Below, in pieces: positions 24,952 to 41,100 of a stretch of DNA of 64,000 bases (the first letter of the stretch is position 1; each line of letters begins with the position of its first letter). Source of the DNA: Trichoplax adhaerens (lineage: Eukaryota > Placozoa > Uniplacotomia > Trichoplacea > Trichoplacidae); assembly GCF_000150275.1 (NCBI RefSeq), contig NW_002060943.1:6316299-6380298 (forward strand). The letters run 5' to 3'. Below the pieces are notes generated by a model that saw only the letters and a program-made list of their open reading frames with translations, did not search any database and had not been told where the DNA came from. The translations under genes and the position numbers were made by a program.

Positions 24952-27900
24952 TTTTTGCAATGCATTTCTAATACATACGGCGAAATTTTACTTACGTCAT
25001 AAGATATTTGTTATCTACTTTGAAGTCTTCTTGAAAGTAGGAACTAACAATCAAGAAATATCACATATGGTCACTATTTTGAATCGCTAATTAAACAGCG
25101 AAGAGTCTGGTAATTAGATACTTTTAGTTAGAGCTTGAAATTCTTTATTTAATCAGCTCCATCAAACAACTATCAAAATGATTTAGTGATGTGGTTAACT
25201 AATTTGGGATTTTGAATTTTTTTATTTGTGATAATCTTAATATTAACTTATCCTACGTTAATCGCTGTAGTTTCCATAGTAATAATTTATTAATTTCTAC
25301 AAAGTTAGAGTAGGATCGACTCGATATAACTATAACAAACAGTAAATTACTAAAAATTGACCAGTATTGCATGAAAATGAATACAAACATTGATACTGAT
25401 CTTCTTGGTTATCAGTTCTTAATTATTGACAACAATATTATGTACGAGTATGTCACTTAAAATAGTTCCACCAATACGGAAACCGATACAGTGCAGAGTA
25501 GGCAAGTATTCCTTTGATTTATTAGCTAATTATTTTTTTGAAATCGATGTTTTATTTTCTGACAGTACTACACACTTCATTATTATTATCGTAGTTAAAT
25601 GAAAATCATTCACAATTTATTTTTATCAATAGTATATTTTTAATATAAAATATCTTGGGAATAAATTGTTGTTTTTATTATACGTAGCTGAAAATAAAAT
25701 AGGTATGGTATTTCGAACAATATACGCGTATAATTCACAAATGCATTATTAAATGATTTAATTCAATTTGACAAACAAAATACATTATCGGTGATAATAA
25801 TACCTACAAATTTCATATACACAAAGTTTATAATTTCTAATAACCCTTAAAATATTGTTTACTTTAGTTATTAACGCGTATCCAACGATATACGTTTTTG
25901 GCGCACTAAAGTAATCGTGTTGTGTTTCTAATATAGAGAGGATGAGAATATCGAAAGCCTATGCCAATAAACGGTAAGAAATTATTTTTACTATCCTTAA
26001 AAACTAGATTCTCGTTTAGGTATCGACTTATGCTAATTCAAATAAGAATTGTATCTCCTCATATTAAGAGTAAGTATGCACTTGCATCTACAGGTTTGCT
26101 CCATTTTTTGCCAAATCTAGTAGTTTAGTTACTATATAAGCGCATGTAAGGTCTTTGTAGCCTTCTATTTAGAATAAATTGTAGACAGCTACAACAGAAG
26201 GCTATCATAACCTTATAGAATTTATCCATTAATGAAGTATTAAGCACAAAATATTAATCCTTACCTGGTGCACTTATATAAAGTTCCCAGACGTTAACTT
26301 TCAACATATTAATACATGAGTTGTGATATAGTATTTATGATATAAATTACTTACTACGCGGAAATTGAATAGCCATCTATAAGAATAACCTCGTTTTCTT
26401 TTCGGGAGTTACAAAATTCTTAGCATTGCCTACAGCATGAATAGCTGCTACTAAGAGATAGATGCAGCTAGATTATGAATAATATTGGACAGTGGATCGC
26501 AGATATTATGTATATGACATTAGTAATATATATTTAGAGAAAACTGCAGGAAGAAGCTACATTTATTTTCACAAAGTAATAGTACTTCTGATATTGTTAT
26601 CATAGGCGAGAATTACTGAAATGTTGGTAATGTTGGTTGACACTGCATCTAGTAATTTATTGCAAGAAGAAGTTCTGTTCTCCTTTTAATAGTATAACAG
26701 CATGCTCGAGATTGCTTTAAAAAATTAACTGTTATTTCTATAATATCCTTGCTGTTAATCAGCACCAGCTATCTAGCAGCTAAGTGTAAAGAATTACCTC
26801 TATTTCTAAGAGAATATCCGATATGTTGTTAACAAGTATGAATATCTGACAACTGCAATACTTGCACATTGGCCAATTGCCGAAATTGGAGCAAACTATT
26901 ACGGCATTAAATTCTATTTCTGATTAGAGCCTCGGCTATGACCATAGTCTTCATGTTATTACATGATATTAACAAATTTGCTTGAATAACATTAGCACGT
27001 ATGTATAGCGGATATCAAGATGAGTATTACACTGTAGAAGTAGATATATATCTTCATAGAGTATAAGATGTGATATTAGTTTCGATGTTGCTATACGGCG
27101 CTACAATCATGACTCAAATATTACTGCTATTAATACGCACTTATATACAACCGATAATTACAATAAGTAGCTTATTACAGGAATAAGATAGATATCCTGA
27201 GTGCATCAAATATGATTCTAGTCTCCATGTTATTTCACAGCATACACAGATGTTACGATCCTATAGGAGAAATTAATGTCAAGTGTCAACGAGCTGCATA
27301 TACGTGCACACAAATTTAACTTTTTTTGAATATCTCCATAGTTAGTAAAGCTTCGTTGCTAATCTATCCGTATATTTTTACTTAATATGGATGCATGGCA
27401 ACATCGTAAAATTATGGAAGTTAAGAATTTCTTTTATGTATAATTTATTCCAGTTTAGATAGTAACCATATGTTAAAAAATACTTCAATGTGGTCGATCT
27501 TGGTTTCCATAGCAACTAATTTAAATTAACAATCTCCCCTCAATTCCTATGGCTTTCTATCCCGTATTATGATACCCAATACTAAAATCATTCTATTGGC
27601 TGTTGTTAGATAAAGTTGAGCAGTTGAATTTGTATAGATTAATTAACGATCAATTGAAAAAGAATGAGTTAAAGGAAAATATATGTCAGGAAATATAATA
27701 CTAAAACCGAACAATAAATTTGGACAGTCAATTTCGGACACTTTTTCTACATTAGTACAGAAATATCCTGAATAGTTTAAAATTAGTTGCTTTTATAGTG
27801 GCTATTATGATGGGCTAAAAGTGTAAACAATAGGTACGCGGATACTTTCTTCACTCTTTTGCCTTTTATAAGTACCGCATAGTATATGTGTAACAGAAGG

Positions 27901-29109
27901 AACTACCAGATGAAAATGAACGTATAGTATGGACATTATTCTTCATGAATTTAGTATGAATAAAGAAATTTTCGATATTGTTCTTGCAGTAATTGTAATG
28001 AAGCAATTGGCTATAGACAAGAATTCATCATACAATCTATTGTTCTACTTAATATTGATTTGTCCCTATTTAAGAATATTATACACAGTACGAACAGATA
28101 TTAGTAGATTTACTCTTTAGTGATATTCAGACCAATATTTTTATTAAAATATTCTATTCAATTAAGGTTACACTGATCTGAATGTCAGTTTGGATGGAAA
28201 ATTAATCGTCGCTTATGCACTGAATTAAACTAGATACTGCGTCAAAGAAAATCACGAAAACATTACGGTAAAGAAGATCGATATATTTAATGCAACTATG
28301 TATGAAATGGGTATAATATTTTGGCTATTAACTATACTGAAGTAATGGATAATTCAAGCGAGAAATCGATGATAAATTTCGAATAAATTCTCACTATTTT
28401 GTTGACAATGTAATTGTATATTAATATTCTATTTACTGTATAATATTCTAGTTAGTAGTCTCAGTCAGTCGAGCTTTCATGATTAGACTTTATCAGCTTT
28501 TATTCCTGTCGATTATGATGATTGCTCCTCCTTCTGCTTATTCCTTGTTCTCATTCTTTTTTATCTTCAAGACATTTCATAACTAACTGTGTACAAGTGT
28601 AGAGAAGGCAAGATTTAGAAAATTCAATATTTTTATGATTTTTTTCATTTTCATCGACGATTCTTATTATCAATCTATGCTGATTTGTATTAGCATCATT
28701 CTAAACAAGTATGTAATATTAATTGGTCTGACTAACACACTTTTATTGAAAGTCTAAAATACCATTATTGGTCTTGATTTCAATGCGATCACACGTTTTT
28801 AAGTTGATATTTATAGTACAGTAATAACTTGCATTATTATCCATCGTTTTATAATCGTCATTCATGGTAATTTAGAAAAAAGATACTGAAGAAAAATGTT
28901 GCCGTTAATTTTATTAATGTGTAGGAAATAATCTTTAAAAAGAGCTATTTGGCGAATAATATAAAATGTGAGTAGATTAAGATTCAATTAATTGATTGAT
29001 CTAGAAAAAATTAAAATGATGAGAGTTTGAATGTTACTCAATTTTTAAGATTAGCAGTAGAATTTTGGAATTTGTGGAAAGTGTCCAGGCGTAAACAACG
29101 ATCTTACCA

Positions 29110-32100
29110 ATGGAGGAAGCAGAACAAAGACTACTTACTGGCAAATTGGTTAATTTACCAGTACAAAAGTCAAGAGTGATCCGAATTTATGTTGTTTCTA
29201 CATCGACAGGTAAATTATCATCTGATCGTCCATTTCACTTTTTTATGTTACAGCATTCACCCGTTCCTAGATCTATCATTCTTTCAATTTTTTTATTACT
29301 TTAATTATACACAAGTTCAATCCTAACAATCTTAACTATAGAACAGCTTCTATTTGCAGTTGTTAACAAAATTTCTATCCTTTACCCTTAGCACCTTTTG
29401 CTACCTTTTTGTTTGCGCATACTGACCACGAATCAAACTAATTTTAACTGGTTATTATGATACTGAAATTAGACAAGAGAGCATCTTTCCATGTAAACTG
29501 TACAGTATGTAAAAAGAGAGTTATAAATTGTATGCATCATGGACATTATCAATTTAAAGATAGCGATATACGGATAGGTAAAAAGCAAGTCACTCAAAGG
29601 AAGAAAGAAGTAGATGTAGATATTAATATATTGCTCAACCTTTATGCATACTGTAATGACGGTCTATAGAAACCAACCTTAGCAACACAGTAAAGTTATA
29701 GTCGGAAAAGAATGTTCAAGAAAACAAAGTCTGTTATCAACTATTCTGATCTTGTATGAAACTTAGTTGTAGTTATAGTTTATTAAAATAGGATAATTCC
29801 TAAATTGGTGACTTGTTTCCAATGTATTTTACAGATACTATCAAGGAACGGGAACAACTTGTGCAAGATATTTATCCTAAATTACGTAGTTATTGTCGCC
29901 ATCGTTATGATATTGATTTTCAAGCTATTGATACGAGGATGGATCATATCTACCATCGCTGCTATGATGATCATTATTTACAAGAATTATTACTCCATGA
30001 AATTCGATGCAGTCGACAATCCATGATAGGATCTTATTTTGTGGTAAGTTATCATTTGGTAACAATCCATCCCCTTAAGTCATTCCTTCCCTATCCAATT
30101 GATAATTTCCTTTTTATGTAATCGACTATAAAATAACCTTATGGTTTACCTAGCTTGACTATCACTATTTTATTCTTATCGGGTGGAAGTTAGTCAAAAT
30201 TATCATACATATTCCTGGTTCATTTTATTGACTGATCACAATTTTGGCACAAAATTGACACAATACATTCATATTTCGGGATGATATCTGATTGCATGAT
30301 TTTATTTTTTAAATAGTCCAACTTCATCGTTTTTGTTATCTTATAATCATGATAACTTGAAGTTCTATTATTATCCAAGTGGATTTTTATTAATCATGTA
30401 AATACCAGTTTGACTCTAATTATACTTGCCTTATTGGCAAAAAATCTTTCATCTTTCTTCCGCATCCTTATAAATCAATACCTTCTAAGATCAATTAGTC
30501 TACATCATTTATTATCATGCAGGCTTGTTTTCAGCATTTTACTTTTCAAATGCATGAGCTCCTATTACTATATTCTCTCTATAATAAATTCGTCATACTA
30601 GTGTGGGTAGATTTTCTTTCTTCAACTTCTAGACAAGACATTCTTAGAGCTATTGGTCATTTTTTTCTTAACTATTGTCCAAATATCCAAAGCTAGACAA
30701 TGTGCTATGAATGCTAAAGTATAAGTTTTCAATTATATTTTTATTTAAAATCAATTTTCTCATCAAAGTAAAAGATGATTACTATTAGTTATTTAATGTT
30801 TAATTTCTGTCCATTCCAATTTTTATTTATCCTTTTTATTTAAGGTATTTTGAATGCGTGAAAGGCAATCTAAGGGTACATGTCGTGATCGCCCATAAAT
30901 TATTTGAGGAGAGTTGCTTTAAGATTAGGGTACCTCTGGTTTATGTACTTATAAGCCAGTACTTTTTAAATTGATAGAATAAGAAAGAGAAACTAGTCGA
31001 ATCGAAAATTTTATCGTTAGTCAATAGAATTATAGTATTTTACGAGGTATTTAAGGTTAACAGAAATAAAGCATGTGGATAGTATTCAATGCGGATATTA
31101 TTGTATCCGTGCCATTACGAGTAAATAGCGCCTTTGGATGAGGTGATGAGATGGATAAACTGACAGGTTACTGAATATAAAAGGAATAAAATTATCGATT
31201 TGTTACAAGTATTTACGCAAAGTATTAAAATTTAGTGAATTTCTCTTTTACCTAAGACCATAAATATAACTCTATCTGACCTATCATTAATTAACATAAA
31301 GGGTCGCATGTTTTAGGTTATTTTATTAATTGAAAAAGCATACCGTATCTAACATTGTTTCAAGATTCAGTAGAAATCTGTATTTATTTATTAGTAGTTA
31401 GGAATTTAGCGCTATTACGGTAATACGATCCTGTAACTTACAGGTTTAAAAATTTGCTTACATTACAGCGTTTACTATTAGCTTTAGGGTTGACTTAGGA
31501 TCGAGTAAATATGCTACCGTAATCTTATTTATATTAATTATGCCATGTTTATATATATGACTTAAATCTTTAAATATTACAAGATTGCACTCGTGAAACA
31601 CAAAAATATTACATTAAGGAACGTAGTATTACTGTTATAACAAGATCCATTAATTTTAGAGATTGCAAGGATTATAAAGTTATGAAAGTAGTTAAGGGAC
31701 CATAAGTTTCTAACCGCATAGGGCATTAAATATGTTTCCTTTTATGGTACCACATTAGCATAGCAATAGACTAAGTAAGACCATAAATTTTCCGTATTCA
31801 ATGCCATAATTGATTTGTATATCTTCATATTGTGAAATCAAAGAAAGATTTTTCGAGTATGATTTTTTACTTAGAATCATCATATACCGTAGCTCGAGAG
31901 CTAAACGAGAAAAAACCAAAAAGGAAAATAAGTTTACAAATGTAAGAAAGAACTTATTTTCTCGAGTAAACGTATATGCCCAAATCGCGATATAAATTGC
32001 TGAATTGTTTAATTCAATATCGGACAGATGCACCAAGATATAAGTGACGGTAAATTAACAAAATCTCTACTAGCAAAATGTATAGATTTCGATAGCGCTA

Positions 32101-35100
32101 TTATCTCACTCTGACCATCAAACAATATTCGTTAGATATTGATGGACCCATGCCATGGAATTTTATAGGTATAGAGATATTTTAGCAGTATAGGGATAGT
32201 TCTAAATTTGTAACGAATAGATACACAAGTTATAGCTGGTAGTGTAGAAATATGTTAGATCGATTAAATGATCCATGCTTTCTACAATAATCATGAATTA
32301 CTTTGCACATTTGCAAATACAGCGAATCATGATTTGTATGGCGTATCAGGATTACAGCGATCAAAAACTAATATTGGCCAAACATCTAAATTATTTTCAT
32401 ATTATCAAATTTCTAACCTAAAAAATTTTTGATTGCTAATAGAAAAATAGCAAATAGATAAATAAACATTTCTAAAATATTGAAGATAGAAAATCGATTA
32501 AAACATGAAATATTAAATCATCTTAATAACTGTATTTAGGAGTATAAAATCAAATATTGGTAATACGAAGTATAGTAAATGAAAAACATACAATGACAAC
32601 TTTTCCATGGTTTGATTCATATATGAATTAGAAAATAAAAAGAGCTTCATTTATATTATTGATGAATACTGATCTACATATTCTAGAAGATCAAAAGATT
32701 GTTGTTACCGTAGCGGTAAAAATTATTATTATATAATGAACATGCATTACCGGACGCTGATCAGATCAACTAGATAGGAAATAATGAAAATTTATTTAGG
32801 ATTTCCAGAAGCTACTAGCTAATTTATTAATTTGCTTCGGTAACCTAATAGAAAGCCTTATACAGGCGATAAAAGAATATTGTTTTGCTTTAATAGACAA
32901 ATGCAGTAAAAATATGTTACGGTCAATATGTGTTTCCCCACAATAGCTGTATACAGTATCTCCAATATTTCAATTATTTACTAGCATGGCATACATCTAT
33001 GGAAGAGTCTGCAAATTATTGGGTTTTGCCAACATGCTGCCAATGTTTTAGCGGCCAATTACAGTAGTTAAACTTGCTGTCATGGCGACGGTCTATTCTT
33101 TTGCTACTTAGTGCTCGTATCATTGTTTTATCTGGAATATAACTCTAAGGACCTGTCATAAGAAGATTCATAATAATAAAATGCTGCTAGTCAGATATAC
33201 CCGTCAAGACGGCTGCGAACTGTGCCGTTGTAGCCATTTTCTCAATACAATAACTACAAATTATTAGTACCTTCCTTAATGATACCATCAGGACGATAAC
33301 CAGACAACTACTGTAAACATTATATTTTTGTCAACAATACGCATGTTAATTGAAATATCTTTGATACTGGCATATCGTGCTGAAGCCCTAATTTAGTATA
33401 AAATCATAATTTGTCGTTCTCGAAAGGCAACACAATGATTTTGGCTTATTTTAGCCATATTATCAAGCTAATATCTCCAATATTAGAGTATCGATAATTT
33501 TATGATATAGTCATGAAAATGATTGAATTATAATAGCCCAAGCTTTTAATGATTGGGAATCATACTCCATTGCATCCTTCAAACCGTTCGTTTATGTCAC
33601 CGTGTCTGCATATTGTTTTATATTTAGTAAGTTTCGGGCCATTACTATAAATTATGGCACTGCACAGATGAAAATTGAACCGACTTTTATAGATTTTAGC
33701 GTAGATCTATTGCTAGTTATGATTGCGCCTATCAAAAAGCCTATAAATGGTTATGCTGTGGTCATGAAATCGTTACATCTTAGAGTAGATTAAAGAATTG
33801 GTATCAGCTTTATTATAGATCTGAGGTGTAAAGGCATCGCAGGATCGAATAAAACTTTACTAAAAAAAATAAAGTAGATTAGAGCAATGTTAGCAGTTAT
33901 AAGTTTCAAAGCCTGCTCTCAGTTATTAATATTACGGAGCCTATCGCTAATAAAGTATCACCTATACGTCTAAATAATTCATTAAGGAAGTAGATTGATA
34001 CACACCCATATATATCAGAAAGATCAATTGATTGTAAGTCTACATCAAACTTTAAACTTGTGTCGTACCATAACAGGGTTAAGGCTACTGAAGATCTATC
34101 TGTCAGTATCCACAGAGCTTTTTTATTTCATAGGCAAGATCTAATGATATATTTAGTAATTCGAAGGTGATTCGTAAAAAACGTTCCTGCACGATTCCCA
34201 AAATTGTTGGAGACTGCTAGAAACCACGGTAGTTTCTTTTTTCTTTCTTGGTGTAGCGATACAGGTTAAAGTTATTCTGAAAAGTTAGGTGCCTTGATCC
34301 CCTGAAGTACGTTGAATTATTTGATAAGAAAGAATGACATTGCGCAATGATATGGCTAAAATATGTCTGCATAAATTTAAAATTCTTATTTTCCATTACT
34401 GATATTCATCTGATAAAGAACTTGTATATCATCCTATTTTAAATTCTGAGGATTTAAATTTAGCTATTCAGTTGTAAATATAGACTCAGCATTTGATCTA
34501 TTTATGATTTAAATCAGCTGTTGGGTTTCCATTTTTGTGAAAGTTTAATAATCTTTTTCAAACTGTATTTGCTTATGTAAGCAGAGATATTCAAAACTGT
34601 AAATAGCTTCGGATAAATAACATGAATTATAAATTTCCAATAATAGCTATAGATAGTCTTGATTTATGTGCATACATTATGATTAATCCTCTATCTGATG
34701 TTATATCCGCTAAGCAAATGATCTATGGTAGATTGCCTCCATTTTGTATTGCAGTCCATTGTAGTCAATAATAGTTTTGAGTAACTATTTTTTTCTATTT
34801 CAACTGATGAAGACATTTTAGTTATTATTTTATTCATATGATAAAAAGTCCAAAATTAGGCTTTCCTGCGAAATCTTAATCAAATTAGCAAGATTCTACT
34901 TAATTTAGACTAATAGATCATTGCTAGCTCTTTAATCGATATCAAAATTAATTAACCTCCATTTTTGTAAACCCAAAATTACTTTATTTTTGTAGGCTCT
35001 ATTAGGACAAAAATATGGCTATTCTCCATTACCAAACCAGATATCGGGCTTCTGCTTTAGATTAATACGTGAATGTTTAATAAATAATGATAAACCAGTA

Positions 35101-38100
35101 GAATCATTAGATCAATGGTTTAAAGAAGATACAAATGCAGTTCCATCGGTTTACGTTTTGCAATCTATATCATCTTGCTTAAAAAATTACAATAATTTGG
35201 AAGCAAAAGTAGAATTACAAGCTGAAGATGCGACTACCTGGTTGGAAATATGTCGGAAGCTTCAGAAGTTGTTATGGTTTGCAGTTGATCGACTAATAGC
35301 AACCGAAAAAATAACTCCTGAAGATGGACTTAAATTGAAAATATCAAGTAAGATTAACATTTTCTTGCTATTCCGCTATTTTATATAATAATTAAGAGCT
35401 ATGATGATTAGACTATGATATTTAGAGCTACTCGTTCCCCGAATAATATTCAGAGTTACTATCATCAATAGATGATATTTAGAAAGTATGATGAGTTAGA
35501 TCATCTTTCAGCTCCTTTAACATTGTTAGCTTTACATACGTTCCTATAAACATGCACATTTTTTCGCAATAATATGTATAATTAGGACTAGATCAAGAGA
35601 TTACTTGTGGGATTCTTGATGCAGATAAAGAGTTCATCAATGAAAATTGCCTAGGAATGATTAGGACATTTGCTAATGTAGAGTCTATTTCTAATGACGA
35701 TGCTATTATGGCTTATTTCGATATCGACAAAGAAAAGCAAGAAATTGATGAAAGAGCTAATCAGTTACTTTGCAAGTTACGTGATGATAAGCTACTTGAA
35801 AAGCTAGATCAACAACAAATATCACAATTTACGATCGATTGGCAAGCAGATGGTATCAATCCAGAACAGTATCAGCAACACTTTGATTATATACAGCAGT
35901 TTTGCTTGAAATTTTATAAAAGTATAAAAGGCATGATTGATAAAACGATGATGAACATTGGCGATCATGTCATTGATAGTAATCCATTATATCAAGAAAT
36001 TTTGCATCATTTACATTTCTGTCTAAAACAAACACGTACATTTTATGGCCGACAGAAAGAATTAGCTACTGTTCAAGATTATCTTCACCAAGTCTTAACG
36101 AAGCCATCGCCGTCATTACCGAAAAATAGGAGCAGCCCATTGGTTATTCTGGGTCCTGCTGGCTCTGGCAAGACAGCGCTAATTGCAAAATGTTTCGAAT
36201 GGTCCAGTAAAAATGTAACTGCAGCTGATATTATAGTACGATTTTTAGGACGCACCGTGGATAGCTTAACTGTATGCAAAACATTGACATCATTGTGCCA
36301 ACAAATTGGCCAATTATATGACCAATCACCGGATGATATACCTAAGCACAATGCAAAATTAGTCATCTATTTTCTCCGTCTATTAACCTTTGCCAATCGT
36401 CGTAAGCCATTAATTATACTGCTAGATGGACTTGATGAATTACCTTTTAACGAAACAGATGATCATCATTTATCCTGGCTACCGAAACAACTACCACCTT
36501 ATGTGGCTATGATAATCTCTGTTCAGGATGATGCCAATCATCATCAACAATTAAAAGCGATAAAGAATGCATTTCCTATTAATTCTTTTTATATTGAATT
36601 ACAGCCTTTAGCTATAGATACAGCTTTACAAATTGTTGATGATTGGCTATACGTTAAATCCAGGACGTTAACATCTCAACAGCGACAACTAATTTCCAGT
36701 GCTATTCTACGATGTAGCTTGCCTTTATTTATTAAATTAATTTTTAATCAAGCCATCCAGTGGCATTCTTATGACTCCATTTCTCAAGCTGATTTGCCCT
36801 TTGATACTGCATCAGCGATTCATAAATTATTTGATCGTCTCGAAATGATACATGGTAAAGCGTTATTTTCTCGTACAGCTATTTACATTACCTCAACACG
36901 ATATGGCTTAACTGAAAATGAAATACAAGACCTATTATCGTGTGATCACCAAGTTATGGAGGAGATCCATCGATATCAGCCTGATCAAGCTATTATAGCT
37001 GTTCCAGCATTGCTTTGGCTACGTTTAAAACATGATTTAAATGACTATGTTCTTGAACATGAAATTAACGGTTTAACAGTAATGCGTTGGTACCATCAAC
37101 AATTTATTGAAGTTGTTAGGCAGCGTTATCTAAGTAATGACCAAATACAGGAAGAAATCCACAGTCAATGTGCTAATTACTATATTGGTAAAGGATTAAT
37201 GAGCTTAACTAAAGGATCATACTATAGTATCGCAGATTATAATCAACATCATCAGCATTCTATTCTGTCACAGGATGCTAACGATGATTGCAGCTCTCAA
37301 AATCGCGGTATTAATAGTGATCGCTTACAACTACAACCTATGATTTATCATGTTCAAACCGAGTCCAAACAAAATCGCAAAATACGCTATAATTTACGCA
37401 AATTAAATGAATTACCATATCATTTAATTCATAGTAATCGACTTAGTGAAGTTAAAGAAAGGCTATTTTGCTTTTATCCATGGTTAATTACTAAATTACA
37501 GGCATTATCTTTACCCGCAGTATTAGGTGATTTTGAATTATTACTTAGTAAAACACACGATATTGAAATTAAAATAATTTATGATGCTATGCGATTATCC
37601 TATCAGACGCTTGATCAAGATGCATTTAGTTTGGCAGCTGAATTAATTGGTCAATTGTCAACATTAGCTAGTAATGAATATCAATATTTGCAATTATTGA
37701 TTGAATCGGCAGAAGAGATTGGAGCTCAACACTCACCCCTCTTACCAGTAACATCTTGCTTATTTCCACCTGGTGGTGTCCTACGTTATACATTACATGA
37801 TTGTAAAGGTGAAATATTATGCTTAGAAACAACATCGAATTTTCAGTATATTCTAGCTGGATCAACTGATCATCTAGTGCGTGTTTGGAATGTAACCACT
37901 GGTGAGCTTATCCATACGTTAGACAAGCATACCAGTGCAGTACACGGTGTTCATGTTACTTCTGATTGTCGAATTATCCTCTCCTATACCTATAATATTG
38001 ATGTAATTGCTAATCATGAAGTCTTAGCTTGGAATTTACAAACTGGCGAGTATCTATATAATTTACGTGGACATAGTGGTGGACCGTGCCCGATCATATC

Positions 38101-41100
38101 AACATATGATTCACATTTTGCTCTCTCTGGATGTCATAATAATTTAAAATTACAAGCATGGCTTGATCATGTTCAATTAGGTCAAGATATAACTAATCGT
38201 CAAATTGATGACGATAATGATATTATGGAATATTTGTTCGATTATGATGATGCTGAGTTTTATGCATTTCATATTATATTATGGAACCTAGATGATGGCC
38301 GTATTAACAATATATTAGAAGGTCATACTGGTGAAATATTGCAAGTTTGTGTAACTAGTAATGATCGTTATATTTTATCATGCTCACGAGATCAAACAAC
38401 ACGAATTTGGGATTTAGCTACAAAGCAAAGCATACGAGTTATACGTGAACCAAAATGCCATGATTATATGCTTCATTTAGCAGTTACACAAGATAGTCGA
38501 TTTGCAGTTATTCATGGGCGCCATTTAGGTGTATATTGTATTGATGATGGTCAACAAATCTATCAATTACAGGAAGATAATTGCTATCCCGATGTGACAA
38601 ATATCAAAATCAGTAATGATGATCAAAATGTTATTGTCAGTTACAGTGATAATTGTGCTGAAATATGGAATATTATGACCGGCGAATTAATATGCCATTT
38701 CCAAGATAAAACAACATCACAAGAATTCAATGCGTGCCATGTTAGCGGTGCCGATATAACCTTAGGCAATCATTTAGTTGTGGCATCAGGTTATAATGTA
38801 CCTAAAATTGTCGATTTTGAAAATGGCAGAATCGTTGGTCAATTAAATAGTCATACCAGTAAGGTCAATCAATTAATTGTTTCGACAGATAATCAGGAAC
38901 CGATAGCTTTTACAGCATCCGATGATCGTACTATTAAAACATGGAATCTTTCTAATCTTGATATTCCAAAATTAGAATTGCCGCGACATAAGAAAGATAT
39001 TACTTTTATCACTATATGCAAAGAGAAAAATTATTATGTTTCAGGGTCGATAGACAATACCTTGAAAAAATGGGATTTAGAGACGGGTGAATTATTAGAA
39101 ACATTAACTATATCATCGGGTTTCTTATATTCAGTCCATATTATGCCACATGGTCAAGTGGGTCATTGCTTTCCATTAGATACTGCTACTCGCGTTAAAA
39201 TTGACATGGTGAATTTTCTTGTCCTAGAAACTCATAGTCTTGATTCTATGGCTCTAATTGGAGCGCATATGACAACTTCAGGGGAATATCTGGTAGGGAT
39301 TACCATCAAGAATGATATAATTACATGGCAAATTAAGCATTTTCAGCAAAAAGCTAAATTTGCATTGAATGCCATGATTAAACATCTCGCATTAGTTAAA
39401 TCAAGATATATCTTAACTGTTGATAATAGTGAAGCTGAGGGTAAACGAATTTTTGATGCTAAAATTATCCATGTTTGGGACTTAAAGACGTTAAAACCTG
39501 TAGATCGTCTAATTGGACATACGCGTACTATTACCTGTATGATCAAGACACGAAATGAACGATATTTATTAACAGGAAGCAGTGATACAACAGTTATCAT
39601 TTGGGATATGGAAACGCGAAAAATACATGGTAAAATGGCTGCACATCAGAGCAGTATCAAATCGATAGCAGTAGCAATAACTGAGAATAAATTAATTGCT
39701 GCCAGTGGTAGTGATCGTGGTGTTGTTTGTTTATGGGACTTCCATCAACCTAATTGCAAAGTCATGCATCAATTGGAAGGACATCAATCATCGGTAGAAG
39801 GTTTAACCTTTGCCCTAGATGATAATTATTTGATTTCCATGTCAACTAAAGAGAGTGTCTTAAAGATATGGCATACTAAGAGAGGCTATCTCATTGCCAA
39901 CTATTATTTGCATGCAAATCCAACTAATTTTACTGAATGCGCTAAAAAAAACATCATCATTATTGGTCTGGAGGATGGTCGAGTCATGAGATTAAAAGTT
40001 AATCGATTAACTGATGAATATCTTAAGTTTGACGATGATCAAGCTACGGTATGTACCTGTTTGTAATATGTTTTTTTTCACAAATACTAATTGTATCTTT
40101 GAAAGCAATGAATTAATTCGAACACTATTATTTTCTTTACCTTAATTTGCTATATTAATTCAGATAATATGATTAGCTATCTATGTCTTACATGCTTCTG
40201 GAATCGAATTTTTACTGTGTATTAATGGTGGTATTAGCATTTACATTGTCGTTGACGCCAATTTATCTGCTTAAGTTAATCATTTATATTTTATTTTAAA
40301 GCTTACTAATACAATTATGAAGTTAGTCTGCTATAGAGTGTATATGTATCGTAGATCAGATGATGTCAAATTTTTATCTGATAGCATTGTATAGAAAACG
40401 AGAGATGGATTTCCTTTACTTGAACTTTGAGTTAAACTGACAGTGTTTTTCTCGTTTCATTAGGCGGTAAAAGATCTTCATATCAGCGCCATACCTGAAA
40501 ATGGTGCAGACGTAGATCGTAATAGTCTGGCTAGAGAACAGAATGTAAGCTAAAAGTTTTTCAGATGAAATTCGCAATCTTTTAATTGGTTTTAAGATTA
40601 ATTTAATGAGATGAAATCAATTTTATTTTATTGGATTATCATTAGTTCAATGAGGAAACTCCTCCATTGGTTAATGGTCACTCAACAACGGAGGAAATTG
40701 ACAGTTCTGAAGTTGTTAGTCGTAAAAGTGATGATATAAAGGTATACAAAGCAACTTTAATGTAACTCGTAAGGCATTTTTAGTAAACTTGGTAATGATA
40801 ATGATTATTTTAATTGCTATTTAAATCACTTAAGAGAAGAGACAGTCAAGCTAAAGAATTTAATAGAGATGTAAGTTAAATATAGGCTAAACGGAATTTG
40901 AAGTACAGCAAGCCTTTTCGCGAATATAATTTGATTTAGCGATATTTTAAACAATTTTAGTCAATCTTAATGCTTAAAAGTCAAATTTTGTAGCTGAAAA
41001 GGATGCACGTATCAATTGAATGTTAGTTGTAACGTTGCTTTCAATCATTTTTAAAACTGAATTAGGAGAAAATGCGTCGATTAAGCGCTCAGATGTCTGA

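Larger units (their letters stand above)
21354..29109. other. Long AT-rich intergenic region ARF6 to gene A
   Basis: Nearly 8 kb with no gene that I can support. Open frames of 60-75 codons on either strand lack biased composition, domain motifs or matching splice sites, and several start at TTG only. Noted inside are one small ATG frame after a TATA-like box (24235-24315) and a short telomere-like repeat (24937-24951). The last few hundred bases must include the promoter of gene A. Confidence 0.5.
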
